A stretch of 8,326 nt of DNA from Bacteroidales bacterium (GCA_029934875.1 JAOZLK010000162.1:1-8326), one strand, 5' to 3'. Positions 1 through 7,165 are shown, counted from the first letter of the stretch. Program-made: numbers and translations. The notes: generated from the letters alone by a model not told the origin.

Positions 1-1
1 C

Positions 2-502
2 CTCCTGCACTGGTCGAGACTTGAGGAGAATGCCAGCCATTTTCATCCCCAGGAGATTGACCTTAATACTATTGTAGCAGGCTGCACGTCCTTATTTGAT
101 GAAACAGCGATGATTAAAAAGATCTCGGTTGAAAAAAAGATGGAGGATGGAGTGCAGTTAAAAGGCGACCGGATCATGCTTGAAGCGATTATCAGGAACC
201 TGCTAAGCAATGCCATAAAATTCACAAATCACGGAGGAAGCATAATTATCTCTGCTAAAAAGGAAAAGAATATGATTCTGGTGGAGGTGGCCGACACCGG
301 AGTTGGAATGACCAAGGAGCAAATCGATAAGGTAATGTATAATGGTGGATACACCAGCAGGGGGACCGCCAATGAAAAGGGTGCAGGCATCGGCATGACC
401 CTGGTGCGGGAGTTCACTGCAATACATAATGGAAGCCTGGATATTAAAAGTGAACCTGGTGCAGGAACCAGGGTAAACATCTCATTTCCAACGGAAAGTT
501 AA
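2..502 (+). CDS. Sensor histidine kinase, C-terminal part (5' end outside window)
   Basis: The frame is open from base 2 to the TAA at 500-502, giving 166 visible residues. The first residues (LLHWSRLEEN) look like the end of a HisKA dimerisation helix, so the phospho-accepting His should lie a few tens of residues upstream, outside the window. The rest is a HATPase_c ATP-binding domain: N-box RNLLSNAIKFT (fragment residues 65-75), G1 box DTGVGM (98-103), G2 box GAGIGM (117-122), and a closing GTRVNISFP strand. The protein would autophosphorylate using ATP and pass the phosphate to a response regulator. It ends right after the HATPase domain, so there is no fused receiver domain at the C-terminus. 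Input domain and signal cannot be seen. The next gene starts one base after the stop, suggesting one transcript. Confidence 0.93.
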   Translation, partial: LLHWSRLEENASHFHPQEIDLNTIVAGCTSLFDETAMIKKISVEKKMEDGVQLKGDRIMLEAIIRNLLSNAIKFTNHGGSIIISAKKEKNMILVEVADTGVGMTKEQIDKVMYNGGYTSRGTANEKGAGIGMTLVREFTAIHNGSLDIKSEPGAGTRVNISFPTES

Positions 503-503
503 T

Positions 504-2708
504 ATGGATTCCCTGGAAAAGTATAGCAATGACCTGCAAAAGCTGGTACTGAACCAATATGGTGAGTTGATCAGGGCTTGCACGGATGAGTATAGCGCCA
601 GCGGGATGAGGCAAATCAGAAAGTCGGTGGACTTTTTGATTGAACAAAGCCTGCCAGAGCAGGTACAGCTGGGCAGGCATATTATTCTTTTGGCACTGAA
701 ACGGGCCGAAATGATGGTTCGGGAGCTGGGCATGGATGCATTGGGTATTTCTGCAGTCCTGATTATTGATGTGGTGGAACAAAACGATGTTTCCTACGAT
801 CAGATTAAAGCAAAACTGGGGGAGAGAACAGGACAGATCATCAAGGAGCTGCTGAAAATCAGCGATCTGGATACCACAACCAACAATAGCCAGGCCGAGA
901 ACATGCGCAACCTGATCCTGACAATGGCCACCGATTTCAGGGTCATACTTATTAAGATAGCTGAAAGGTTGTTCCTGATGAGAATGATGGGTAAGCTGGA
1001 AGAGAAAGAACAGATTGCGCTCACCTGTGATGCAAAATTCATCTATTCTCCGCTGGCCCACCGACTGGGCCTCTACAATGTAATGTCGGAGATGGAAGAT
1101 ATCTCCATGAGCTTACTGGAAAAGGATGCCTACCAGGAGCTGGATGCCAAACTGAAGGCCTCAACAAAGGAGAGAGACCGTTTTATCAAGGAATTTATTA
1201 AGCCCATTGAGGATGCCCTTCAAAAAGAAAGGTTGAAGGTGGAGATCAAGGGGCGTCCAAAAGCAATTTCATCCATCTGGCGCAAAATGAAGCAGCAGAA
1301 GGTTGAATTTGAAGAAGTATATGACAAGTTTGCCCTCAGGATCATTATTGACACCCCACTGAAGCGTGAAAAGGCTGATTGCTGGAGGGTTTATTCCGTC
1401 ATTACCGATTATTACCAACCTAACCCGGAAAGGCTCAGGGACTGGATCTCTGCTCCCAAATCCAACGGTTATGAATCATTGCATACCACTGTGGTAATAC
1501 CGGGTGGAGAATGGGTGGAAATTCAGATCAGGACGGCCCGCATGAATGAGATTGCCGAAAAAGGATTAGCAGCACACTGGAAATACAAAGGCATTAAGGG
1601 GCAGGCAGGGATTGACCAGTGGATCGGAAAGGTTCGGGAAGCCCTGGACAGCCGGGATTCAGATGCCAGCAACCTGATCGAGGACCTGAAGCTTAGCCAG
1701 TTCAGCAAGGAGATTTTTGTTTTTACACCGAACGGTGACCTGAAGAAATTCCCCGAAAAGGCCACGGTACTTGATTTCGCCTTCGATATTCACACCGATG
1801 TGGGTTCTACCTGTGTGGGAGCAAGGGTTAACGGTAAAAACGTCCCTATTCGCTATACCCTCCGGAACGGAGATAAAGTGGAGATACTCAGGTCTAAAAA
1901 CCAGAAGCCCAAAATTGACTGGCAGAACATAGTGGTTACTTCCAAAGCTAAGGGGAAAATCAAACTGGCGCTGAAGGAGGAGAAACGCAAGGAGTCTGAA
2001 AATGGAAAGGAGTTTCTGATGCGTAGGTTCAGAAACTGGAAAATTAATTTTAATGACACCAGTATCCGGAGGGTCATTCAACATTTTAAATACCGCGATT
2101 CCATCGACCTTTATTTCGATGTGGCCACGGAAAAGGTGGATCTGCTTGAAATAAAGGAGTTCTTAAGCACAGAGAAGAAACCCCTTGAACAAAAAAGCGG
2201 TAAAATTGAGGAAGAGGCGGTCGAGAAGCTGGTAATCCATGCCAAACAGGAAAGCAGCGATTTCCTGGTCATCGATGATAAATTAGCCAATATCGATTAC
2301 AAACTTGGCAAATGTTGCAACCCCATCCACGGAGATGCCATATTCGGTTTTGTTACCATCAGTGCGGGTATCACAATCCATCGAAAAAACTGCCCCAATG
2401 CTCAACAGCTACTTTCCAGATATGCTTACAGGGTGGTGAAGGCCCGGTGGAATCAAGCGGAAAAGACTTCCTCCTTCCCCGTTACCCTGCAGGTTACGGG
2501 GATCGATGACCTGGGAATTGTGAGCAATATTTCAGATGTGATCTCAAAAGACCTGCAGGTGAACATGCGCTCCATCTCTATCGATTCCAGGGATGGAATG
2601 TTCGAAGGAAGCATTACCCTGTTTGTGAAAGATACCCAGCACCTTGAAGCCCTCATCCGTAAATTGAAAAGGGTAAAGGGGATTATGAATATCCGCAGAA
2701 CGTCGTAG
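504..2708 (+). CDS. relA: Long RelA/SpoT homolog, (p)ppGpp synthetase with degenerate hydrolase domain
   Basis: 734 aa, the usual length of a long RSH enzyme; it should make (p)ppGpp from ATP and GDP/GTP during starvation. Domains: degenerate HD hydrolase (about 45-195), synthetase (about 245-362), TGS (about 402-464), helical region, conserved-cysteine region with KCCNPIHGD (603-611), H626 and C630, and ACT (about 657-734). The synthetase core is intact: NGYESLHT (321-328) and EIQIRT (339-344). Hydrolase ligands are lost: the first His aligns with A64, the HD pair reads I88-D89, the following ED reads EQ (92-93), and the HNMR block reads AERLFLMR (153-160). It therefore looks synthetase-only. 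The substrate loop reads RLRD (310-313), nearer the RxKD of bifunctional Rel/SpoT than the ExDD of proteobacterial RelA. The ATG is one base after the kinase stop; a weak GGAAAG (493-498) inside the kinase gene could serve as ribosome binding site. Confidence 0.95.
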   Translation: MDSLEKYSNDLQKLVLNQYGELIRACTDEYSASGMRQIRKSVDFLIEQSLPEQVQLGRHIILLALKRAEMMVRELGMDALGISAVLIIDVVEQNDVSYDQIKAKLGERTGQIIKELLKISDLDTTTNNSQAENMRNLILTMATDFRVILIKIAERLFLMRMMGKLEEKEQIALTCDAKFIYSPLAHRLGLYNVMSEMEDISMSLLEKDAYQELDAKLKASTKERDRFIKEFIKPIEDALQKERLKVEIKGRPKAISSIWRKMKQQKVEFEEVYDKFALRIIIDTPLKREKADCWRVYSVITDYYQPNPERLRDWISAPKSNGYESLHTTVVIPGGEWVEIQIRTARMNEIAEKGLAAHWKYKGIKGQAGIDQWIGKVREALDSRDSDASNLIEDLKLSQFSKEIFVFTPNGDLKKFPEKATVLDFAFDIHTDVGSTCVGARVNGKNVPIRYTLRNGDKVEILRSKNQKPKIDWQNIVVTSKAKGKIKLALKEEKRKESENGKEFLMRRFRNWKINFNDTSIRRVIQHFKYRDSIDLYFDVATEKVDLLEIKEFLSTEKKPLEQKSGKIEEEAVEKLVIHAKQESSDFLVIDDKLANIDYKLGKCCNPIHGDAIFGFVTISAGITIHRKNCPNAQQLLSRYAYRVVKARWNQAEKTSSFPVTLQVTGIDDLGIVSNISDVISKDLQVNMRSISIDSRDGMFEGSITLFVKDTQHLEALIRKLKRVKGIMNIRRTS

Positions 2709-2730
2709 TACGCAGTACACAGTACTACGA
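2703..2730. repeat. Three AGTAC heptamers with a 9-bp inverted repeat at the convergent gene ends
   Basis: Three tandem 7-bp units, TAGTACG, CAGTACA and CAGTACT (2706-2726), begin at the relA stop codon TAG. The same stretch forms an inverted repeat, TCGTAGTAC (2703-2711) and GTACTACGA (2722-2730), with a 10-nt loop. The gap to the dnaE stop is only 23 bp, so the hairpin could serve both convergent transcripts as a 3' end, but there is no T-tract on either side, so a classical intrinsic terminator is not supported. CAGTACA and CAGTACT also occur, on the opposite strand, in the array at 5711-5801. Confidence 0.75.
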
Positions 2731-2731
2731 A

Positions 2732-5695
2732 CTAATACCTGGGGTCTGGCTGGTAGGGGAGTTTGGCCATTTTCTCCACGGTCATTCCAGGAAAACCAAA
2801 CTCTTCAGTAATCTCGCCATAAATCAGGTAGATACCCTGGCCTTTATATGGATAGCGTTTCAATGAATCGGGGAAGTTTACCACATCGAAGAATTCACCT
2901 TCAGCATCAAGGAAACAGCCAAAGTGCATCCACTGCTTGTGCTTGGTTCGTACATACTTAATTGTGACCATGTGGCCAAGCATGCGGACCTTTTTACCCA
3001 CATGCTGCAGCATATGCCGGGCCTGGATCTCACCCCGGAAGTCTGTCTTCAGCAGGTCGAAAGCCGGGATGGTGACAGAAAAGCCCAGCAGTTCCAGTTC
3101 GTCATAGGCATTCTCAAGAGCTGTCTGTTCCAGTTCGGGCAGTCTGAACTCCCGCTTTTGCACCGGAAACAGTTCCCGCATGGGGTCCTTTTTCTTCTGG
3201 TTTCCCAATACCAGGTGGACATCCCAGAGCAGTTCCTTTTTACTTTTTCCGGTGAAGCGCAGGGCATTCATACGGATCAGGATGACCATTTGTTCCAGAC
3301 CTATGGGCACCCGCTCCAGCAAATCCTCCAGGCTCCCATAAGGACCGTTTTCTGCCCTTTCATCCAGCAGCATGTGAATGGCATTGGTTTCCAGGTTCTG
3401 GATGTGGATGAAGCCGATGTAAATGTCTTTTACCTGGATGGATGTTTTGTGCTGACTTTCATTCACACAGGGCATATGGATGGTGGCACCCCAGCGCCGG
3501 GCCTCGTTGAAATAAACCCAGGTACGGTAGAAGCCCCCAAAGTTATTGATTACAGCGGTCATGAACTCCAGGGGGTAGTGAACCTTCAGGTAGAGACTCT
3601 GAAAGCTTTCCACGGCAAAGGAGGCTGAATGAGCCTTTGAGAAAGAATAACCGGCAAAGGAGCTGATCTGTCGCCACACCTCCTGGGTGAGCGTATCAGG
3701 ATAGCCCCGCTCCCTGCAATTGTCGAAAAAACGCTGGGCAATCCGGTCAAACTCCTTTCTCGAACGGTATTTTCCGCTCATAGCCCGACGCAGTACATCG
3801 GCATCGGCCAGGTCCAGGCCCGCAAAGTGGTGACAGACCTTGATCACATCTTCCTGGTAGACCATCACCCCGTAGGTTTCTTTCAGTTGCTCCTCCATAA
3901 TGGGATGGAGGTACTGGAAATCGTCCGGGTGGTGGAAACGGTGGATGTATTCCTTCATCATGCCCGACTGGGACACCCCGGGCCGGATGATGGAAGAGGC
4001 TGCCACCAGGGAGCGATAGGTGTTGCACTTCAGTTTGGTAAGCAGGCCGCGCATGGCAGGGCTCTCGATGTAGAAACAGCCATTGGTTTCCCCGGTCTTC
4101 AGCTGCTCAATGACCCGGGGGTCCTTCTTGAACTGGTCCACCCGGTGCACATCCACCTCAATGCCCTGGTTGTAACGGACAATATCAGCACATTCCTTGA
4201 TGTGACCAATGCCCCGCTGGCTCAGAATATCCAGCTTCTCAAAGCCCAGTTCCTCGGCCACGTACATGTCAAACTGGGCGGTGGGGAAGCCCTTGGGGGG
4301 CATGTCCAGTGCCGTATAGCAGGAGAGGGGCTCCTCGGATATAAGGACCCCTCCGGCGTGGATACTACGCATGTTGGGAAAGTCCAGGAGCATATTACCC
4401 GCCTCGTAAATACGCCGGGTAATGTTGTTGTCATTCATGGGGCTTTCCGGATCCTTCACCAGGAGGTCAATCTCCTCCTTGGGCAGGCCGTAGACCTTAC
4501 CCAGTTCACGGAAGATGGAACGGTCGCGGAAGGTGGACATGGTGCCGATAAAGGCCGTGTGTCTCCGCCCGTAACGCTTGAAAATATAATCCAGTACCTC
4601 GTCCCGCTCCTTCCAGGAGAAGTCAATGTCGAAGTCTGGCGGACTGGTCCTTTTTGGATTGATGAAGCGCTCGAAGTAGAGGTCCAGGTCAATGGGATCC
4701 ACATCGGTGATACGCAGGCAGTAGGCCACGATGGAATTGGCCCCGCTGCCCCGGCCCACATGATAAAATCCGCGAGCCATGGAATAGCGGATCACATCCC
4801 AGGTGATCAGGAAATAGGAGGAAAAGCCCAGGCGGTGGATGATCTCAAGTTCGTGCTTGATGCGCCTCAGGGCTTCACGGTTATGCCCACCGTAGCGGTA
4901 AGCCATGCCTTCCATAGCCAGCTTCTCCAGCAGTGTCTTATCGTCGTGCGGGGTTCCGGTGAAAGTCTTCTTGTTCTTCACTGTAGTAAAGTCGAAATCC
5001 ATCCAGCAGTCCTTCATAAGACTTTCGGTATTACGAAGGATGGAAGGATGGTCTTCATAGGCACAATGAAGCAGGTCAGGAGGGATGAGCACTTCGCTTT
5101 TTCCGGCCAGCTGCGATGGTTTCAGCTGGCTCAGAAGAATATTGTGATCGATGGCCCTGAGGTGACGGTGCAGGGCATGGTCCCCCTCCTTAAGGAAACT
5201 TACCGGATGCCTGATAACGAGGCGTTCCGGGACCTTGCTCCACCGGGAAGTGAGGAGCTGATTCACCTCTCCGGGCCGTACACCGATCAGCTCCTGATCG
5301 CGCATCTTTGTCCTTCGCTTTTTTCCTTTATTCTCCCAGGGGTTTTCCCGGAAATCATAAATGAACCAGACCTCTTCCATGGGCGGTGCCCGGTGGGGCA
5401 GGGGAAGCCCTGTTTCGTTGTGGTAGGACAGGAACTCGTTCAGTGCCTGAAAGCCTTTGGGGTTCCGGGCTATGCCCGTATAGAGATGAAGATCCCCATC
5501 CCGGAATTCAATGCCCCCCATGGGATGGATCCCGTGTTTATGGCAGGCCTTCACAAAGGCCACCATCCCTGTGGAGTTATTGATGTCGGTAAGGGCCAGG
5601 ACCTCAATACCCACCCTGGCTGCTTCCTCCACCATGGTCTCCGGAGCCATGGTCCCGTACCTCAGACTATAATATGAATGACAGTTCAAATACAT
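2732..5695 (-). CDS. dnaE2: Short DnaE-type DNA polymerase III alpha subunit, DnaE2/ImuC-like (translesion)
   Basis: C-family DNA polymerase, 987 aa from the chosen start, shorter than a replicative DnaE (about 1160 aa). Order: PHP domain (1 to about 70 plus later parts), palm with GRGSG (314-318) and PPDFDIDF whose Asp354 and Asp356 match the catalytic pair, third Asp489 in KLDIL, fingers around VYQEDVIK (612-619), HhH with LRFTGKSKKELLW (812-824), OB fold (about 900-965). It ends there, without the tau-binding C-terminal domain of replicative DnaE. The PHP metal site is degraded: the usual HxH is NCH (4-6) and TDH is TDI (36-38), so no PHP proofreading is expected. MRELF (839-843) sits roughly where DnaE carries its clamp-binding motif. 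ATG at 5695 is preferred to GTG at 5701 because the AGGAGG is 7 nt from the ATG but only 1 nt from the GTG. Downstream of dinB, it probably extends lesion-bypass products. The dnaE2 label is inferred from size and context. Confidence 0.93.
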   Translation of the reverse strand: MYLNCHSYYSLRYGTMAPETMVEEAARVGIEVLALTDINNSTGMVAFVKACHKHGIHPMGGIEFRDGDLHLYTGIARNPKGFQALNEFLSYHNETGLPLPHRAPPMEEVWFIYDFRENPWENKGKKRRTKMRDQELIGVRPGEVNQLLTSRWSKVPERLVIRHPVSFLKEGDHALHRHLRAIDHNILLSQLKPSQLAGKSEVLIPPDLLHCAYEDHPSILRNTESLMKDCWMDFDFTTVKNKKTFTGTPHDDKTLLEKLAMEGMAYRYGGHNREALRRIKHELEIIHRLGFSSYFLITWDVIRYSMARGFYHVGRGSGANSIVAYCLRITDVDPIDLDLYFERFINPKRTSPPDFDIDFSWKERDEVLDYIFKRYGRRHTAFIGTMSTFRDRSIFRELGKVYGLPKEEIDLLVKDPESPMNDNNITRRIYEAGNMLLDFPNMRSIHAGGVLISEEPLSCYTALDMPPKGFPTAQFDMYVAEELGFEKLDILSQRGIGHIKECADIVRYNQGIEVDVHRVDQFKKDPRVIEQLKTGETNGCFYIESPAMRGLLTKLKCNTYRSLVAASSIIRPGVSQSGMMKEYIHRFHHPDDFQYLHPIMEEQLKETYGVMVYQEDVIKVCHHFAGLDLADADVLRRAMSGKYRSRKEFDRIAQRFFDNCRERGYPDTLTQEVWRQISSFAGYSFSKAHSASFAVESFQSLYLKVHYPLEFMTAVINNFGGFYRTWVYFNEARRWGATIHMPCVNESQHKTSIQVKDIYIGFIHIQNLETNAIHMLLDERAENGPYGSLEDLLERVPIGLEQMVILIRMNALRFTGKSKKELLWDVHLVLGNQKKKDPMRELFPVQKREFRLPELEQTALENAYDELELLGFSVTIPAFDLLKTDFRGEIQARHMLQHVGKKVRMLGHMVTIKYVRTKHKQWMHFGCFLDAEGEFFDVVNFPDSLKRYPYKGQGIYLIYGEITEEFGFPGMTVEKMAKLPYQPDPRY

Positions 5696-5702
5696 TTTCA
5701 CC

Positions 5703-5708
5703 CCTCCT
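5703..5708 (-). promoter_or_regulatory. Strong ribosome binding site (AGGAGG) that decides the dnaE start
   Basis: Read on the minus strand, AGGAGG lies 7 nt before the ATG at 5695 and 1 nt before the in-frame GTG at 5701. This favours the ATG. It is the best SD match seen for any gene in the window. It sits at the end of the heptamer array, where the last TTAGGAG resembles a repeat unit shifted by one base. Confidence 0.75.
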
Positions 5709-5710
5709 AA

Positions 5711-5801
5711 GCCACTAATTACTAATCCCTGAGCACTATCCCCTAAGTACTGTCCCCTGTGTACTGAGCACTATCCCCTGTGTACTGAGTACTGTCCCCT
5801 T
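5711..5801. repeat. Degenerate heptanucleotide tandem array between dinB and dnaE (13 units)
   Basis: Thirteen consecutive 7-bp units run without a phase slip. On the plus strand each has CT at positions 5-6 (CT at 5715, 5722, 5729 and so on to 5799). Units are GCCACTA, ATTACTA, ATCCCTG, AGCACTA, TCCCCTA, AGTACTG, TCCCCTG, TGTACTG, AGCACTA, TCCCCTG, TGTACTG, AGTACTG, TCCCCTT. On the transcribed (minus) strand the consensus is about YAGKRNN (CAGTACT, CAGTACA, CAGGGGA, TAGTGCT). There is a higher-order 21-bp repeat: 5753-5773 and 5774-5794 agree at 19 of 21 positions. The last unit overlaps the dinB stop codon. The 7-bp period and minus-strand TAG triplets rule out a coding role. The array fills most of the 104-bp gap. 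Confidence 0.9.
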
Positions 5802-7065
5802 ACCGATACCAATACCTGTACCTCCTGTTTTTAAGCTTATCTACTTCCTGGCGGCTTTCAGGGGAGGGGATGGCCTTTTGCTGCTCATTTTCCGCCTGGC
5901 GGGCCTCCAGTTCGCGAAGCTGGATACCACTGGCCCGCTGCAGGGCATCAGCCCCGAAACGTTTGCGCATGCGATCCACAGCCAGGTAAAGGTGGACCAT
6001 CTCGGAAGTATCTTCAAAGAGGTTCAGTTGCTGGGTGCCGCGGATCAGGCCCGAAAAACGGACCCCTACCAGGCGGATAAGCATGCGGCGCTGGTAGAGG
6101 CGGTCGAAGAGCTCCCTGGCCATGGGCATCAACACATGGTCGAAAGATGTATAGGGGACACGTTTTTGCAGGGTGTGGGTATCAAAATTGGAATAGCGGA
6201 TCTTCACGGTAACAATGGACACCAGTTTTTCCTCCTTGCGCAACTGAAAGGCAAGTTTCTCCACCATGGAAGTCAGGAGGTCCCTCAATCCGGCCACATC
6301 CATGGTGTCACGATGAAAGGTCCTTTCGCTCCCGATGGACTTCCTCTCGGAGTACTGGATAACAGGGCTGGGGTCGATGCCATTGGCCTTCTTCCAGATG
6401 ACCATACCGTTCTTTCCCAAAAGGCTCTCCATCATCTCTATGGGAATCTCTCCCAGGGTACCGATGGTACCAATGCCCATGGAACGTAGCAGATGGAAAG
6501 TCTTATTCCCGATCATAGGAATCTTTCGTATGGAGAGGGGGGAGAGAAAAGGTTTTACCCCACTATCCGGGATCTCGATCTCTCCATTGGGTTTGGCTTC
6601 TCCCGTGGCAATCTTGGATACGGTCTTGTTAACCGACAATCCACAGGAGATGGGCAAACCGGTCTCTCTCATAATCCGCTGCCGCAATTCGCTGGTCCAC
6701 TGCATGCATCCAAAGAAGCGGTCCATACCGGTGATGTCCAGGTAGTGTTCATCAATGGAGGCTTTTTCATACACAGGAGCCTGGTCGGCAATGACATCGG
6801 TCACCATCCGGGAATACTTGCTGTAGGCATCCATATCCCCCCTGATCACGATGGCTTCACTGCACAGTGATCTGGCCATCTTCATGGGCATGGCCGAATG
6901 CACCCCGAACTGCCTGGCCTCGTAACTGCAGCTGGAAACAACACCCCGGTCCGACATACCCCCAATAATCACAGGCTTCCCCTCAAGCTTGCTGTTTCCC
7001 AGCCGCTCCACCGATACAAAAAATGTATCCAGATCCATATGTACAACACTTCGTGTTACGCTCAC
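5800..7065 (-). CDS. dinB: Y-family DNA polymerase (Pol IV / DinB type), catalytic residues intact
   Basis: 421 aa from the GTG at 7065. Translesion polymerase expected to copy past damaged bases with low fidelity. Palm motif HMDLDTFF (9-16) supplies Asp11 and Asp13, with Phe16 at the steric-gate position; SIDEHYLD (103-110) supplies Asp105 and Glu106. All three catalytic carboxylates (11, 105, 106) are therefore present, unlike typical ImuB, which has lost them. Helix-hairpin-helix with GNKTFHLLRSMGIGT (186-200); little-finger domain about 243-345; QLNLF (346-350) matches the beta-clamp binding consensus; the tail ends in a basic aromatic segment (KNRRYRYWYR). The start is uncertain: no SD precedes the GTG, and its first codons lie in a direct repeat. 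The in-frame ATG at codon 10 would cut the first beta strand, so GTG is kept. First gene of a probable dinB-dnaE operon, divergent from the S24 repressor gene. Confidence 0.94.
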   Translation of the reverse strand: MSVTRSVVHMDLDTFFVSVERLGNSKLEGKPVIIGGMSDRGVVSSCSYEARQFGVHSAMPMKMARSLCSEAIVIRGDMDAYSKYSRMVTDVIADQAPVYEKASIDEHYLDITGMDRFFGCMQWTSELRQRIMRETGLPISCGLSVNKTVSKIATGEAKPNGEIEIPDSGVKPFLSPLSIRKIPMIGNKTFHLLRSMGIGTIGTLGEIPIEMMESLLGKNGMVIWKKANGIDPSPVIQYSERKSIGSERTFHRDTMDVAGLRDLLTSMVEKLAFQLRKEEKLVSIVTVKIRYSNFDTHTLQKRVPYTSFDHVLMPMARELFDRLYQRRMLIRLVGVRFSGLIRGTQQLNLFEDTSEMVHLYLAVDRMRKRFGADALQRASGIQLRELEARQAENEQQKAIPSPESRQEVDKLKNRRYRYWYR

Positions 7066-7078
7066 TTCGTTCGTGTTA
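7047..7078. repeat. Imperfect direct repeat over the dinB start
   Basis: CACTTCGTGTTA (7047-7058) recurs as CACTTCGTTCGTGTTA (7063-7078), the second copy carrying four extra bases (a doubled TTCG). The first copy also folds as AACAC-TTC-GTGTT (7045-7057). The repeat covers the GTG start codon and the first few codons of dinB, so the extreme N-terminus of DinB is encoded by repeat sequence if that start is right. Confidence 0.6.
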
Positions 7079-7081
7079 GTA

Positions 7082-7098
7082 TGCCCGCTGCGCGGGCA
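7082..7098. repeat. GC-rich 7-bp hairpin in the dinB leader
   Basis: TGCCCGC (7082-7088) and GCGGGCA (7092-7098) form a perfect 7-bp stem with a 3-nt loop. It lies 17 bp upstream of the dinB GTG, in what should be its 5' leader. There is no T-run after it on either strand, so it is not a standard terminator. It could mask or present the weak dinB start, or be part of a small REP-like element. Confidence 0.55.
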
Positions 7099-7165
7099 GT
7101 AAGGGGTAAGGGGTAAATGGTAAGTGATGAAAAAAACTTACCCATTTACTTTTTTACCTATTTAC
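7099..7165. repeat. GTAA/TTAC dyad array upstream of dinB
   Basis: GTAA occurs four times at an exact 7-bp spacing (7099, 7106, 7113, 7120). It is followed by its reverse complement TTAC four times at an exact 8-bp spacing (7138, 7146, 7154, 7162). The inner parts pair as an inverted repeat, TAAATGGTAAGT (7114-7125) with ACTTACCCATTTA (7136-7148), 12 bp with one bulged base and a 10-nt loop. The whole block could form an imperfect long hairpin in the dinB leader. There is no T-tract after it on the minus strand, which argues against a dinB terminator. Confidence 0.65.

Noticed and set aside
444..1061. 205-codon minus-strand open frame opposite the kinase end and the relA 5' part
   Set aside because: It is antisense to well-supported genes, with a His/Gln-rich nonsense-like translation.
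2924..3628. 234-codon plus-strand open frame opposite the 3' part of dnaE
   Set aside because: It lies wholly within the dnaE coding region, has no domain signature and no RBS of note.
3827..5677. 616-codon open frame on the plus strand opposite dnaE
   Set aside because: It is antisense to a clear DnaE polymerase with all catalytic motifs. The translation has no recognisable domain and is a codon-bias shadow.
5711..5801. CRISPR-like or minisatellite array
   Set aside because: Units are 7 bp with no spacers, and there are no cas genes, so it is a short tandem repeat and not CRISPR.
5878..6489. 203-codon plus-strand open frame opposite dinB
   Set aside because: It is a shadow of the dinB frame with no motif.
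5800..7065. Calling the Y-family protein ImuB
   Set aside because: ImuB proteins characteristically lack the catalytic carboxylates; this protein keeps all of them, so DinB/Pol IV is the better name.
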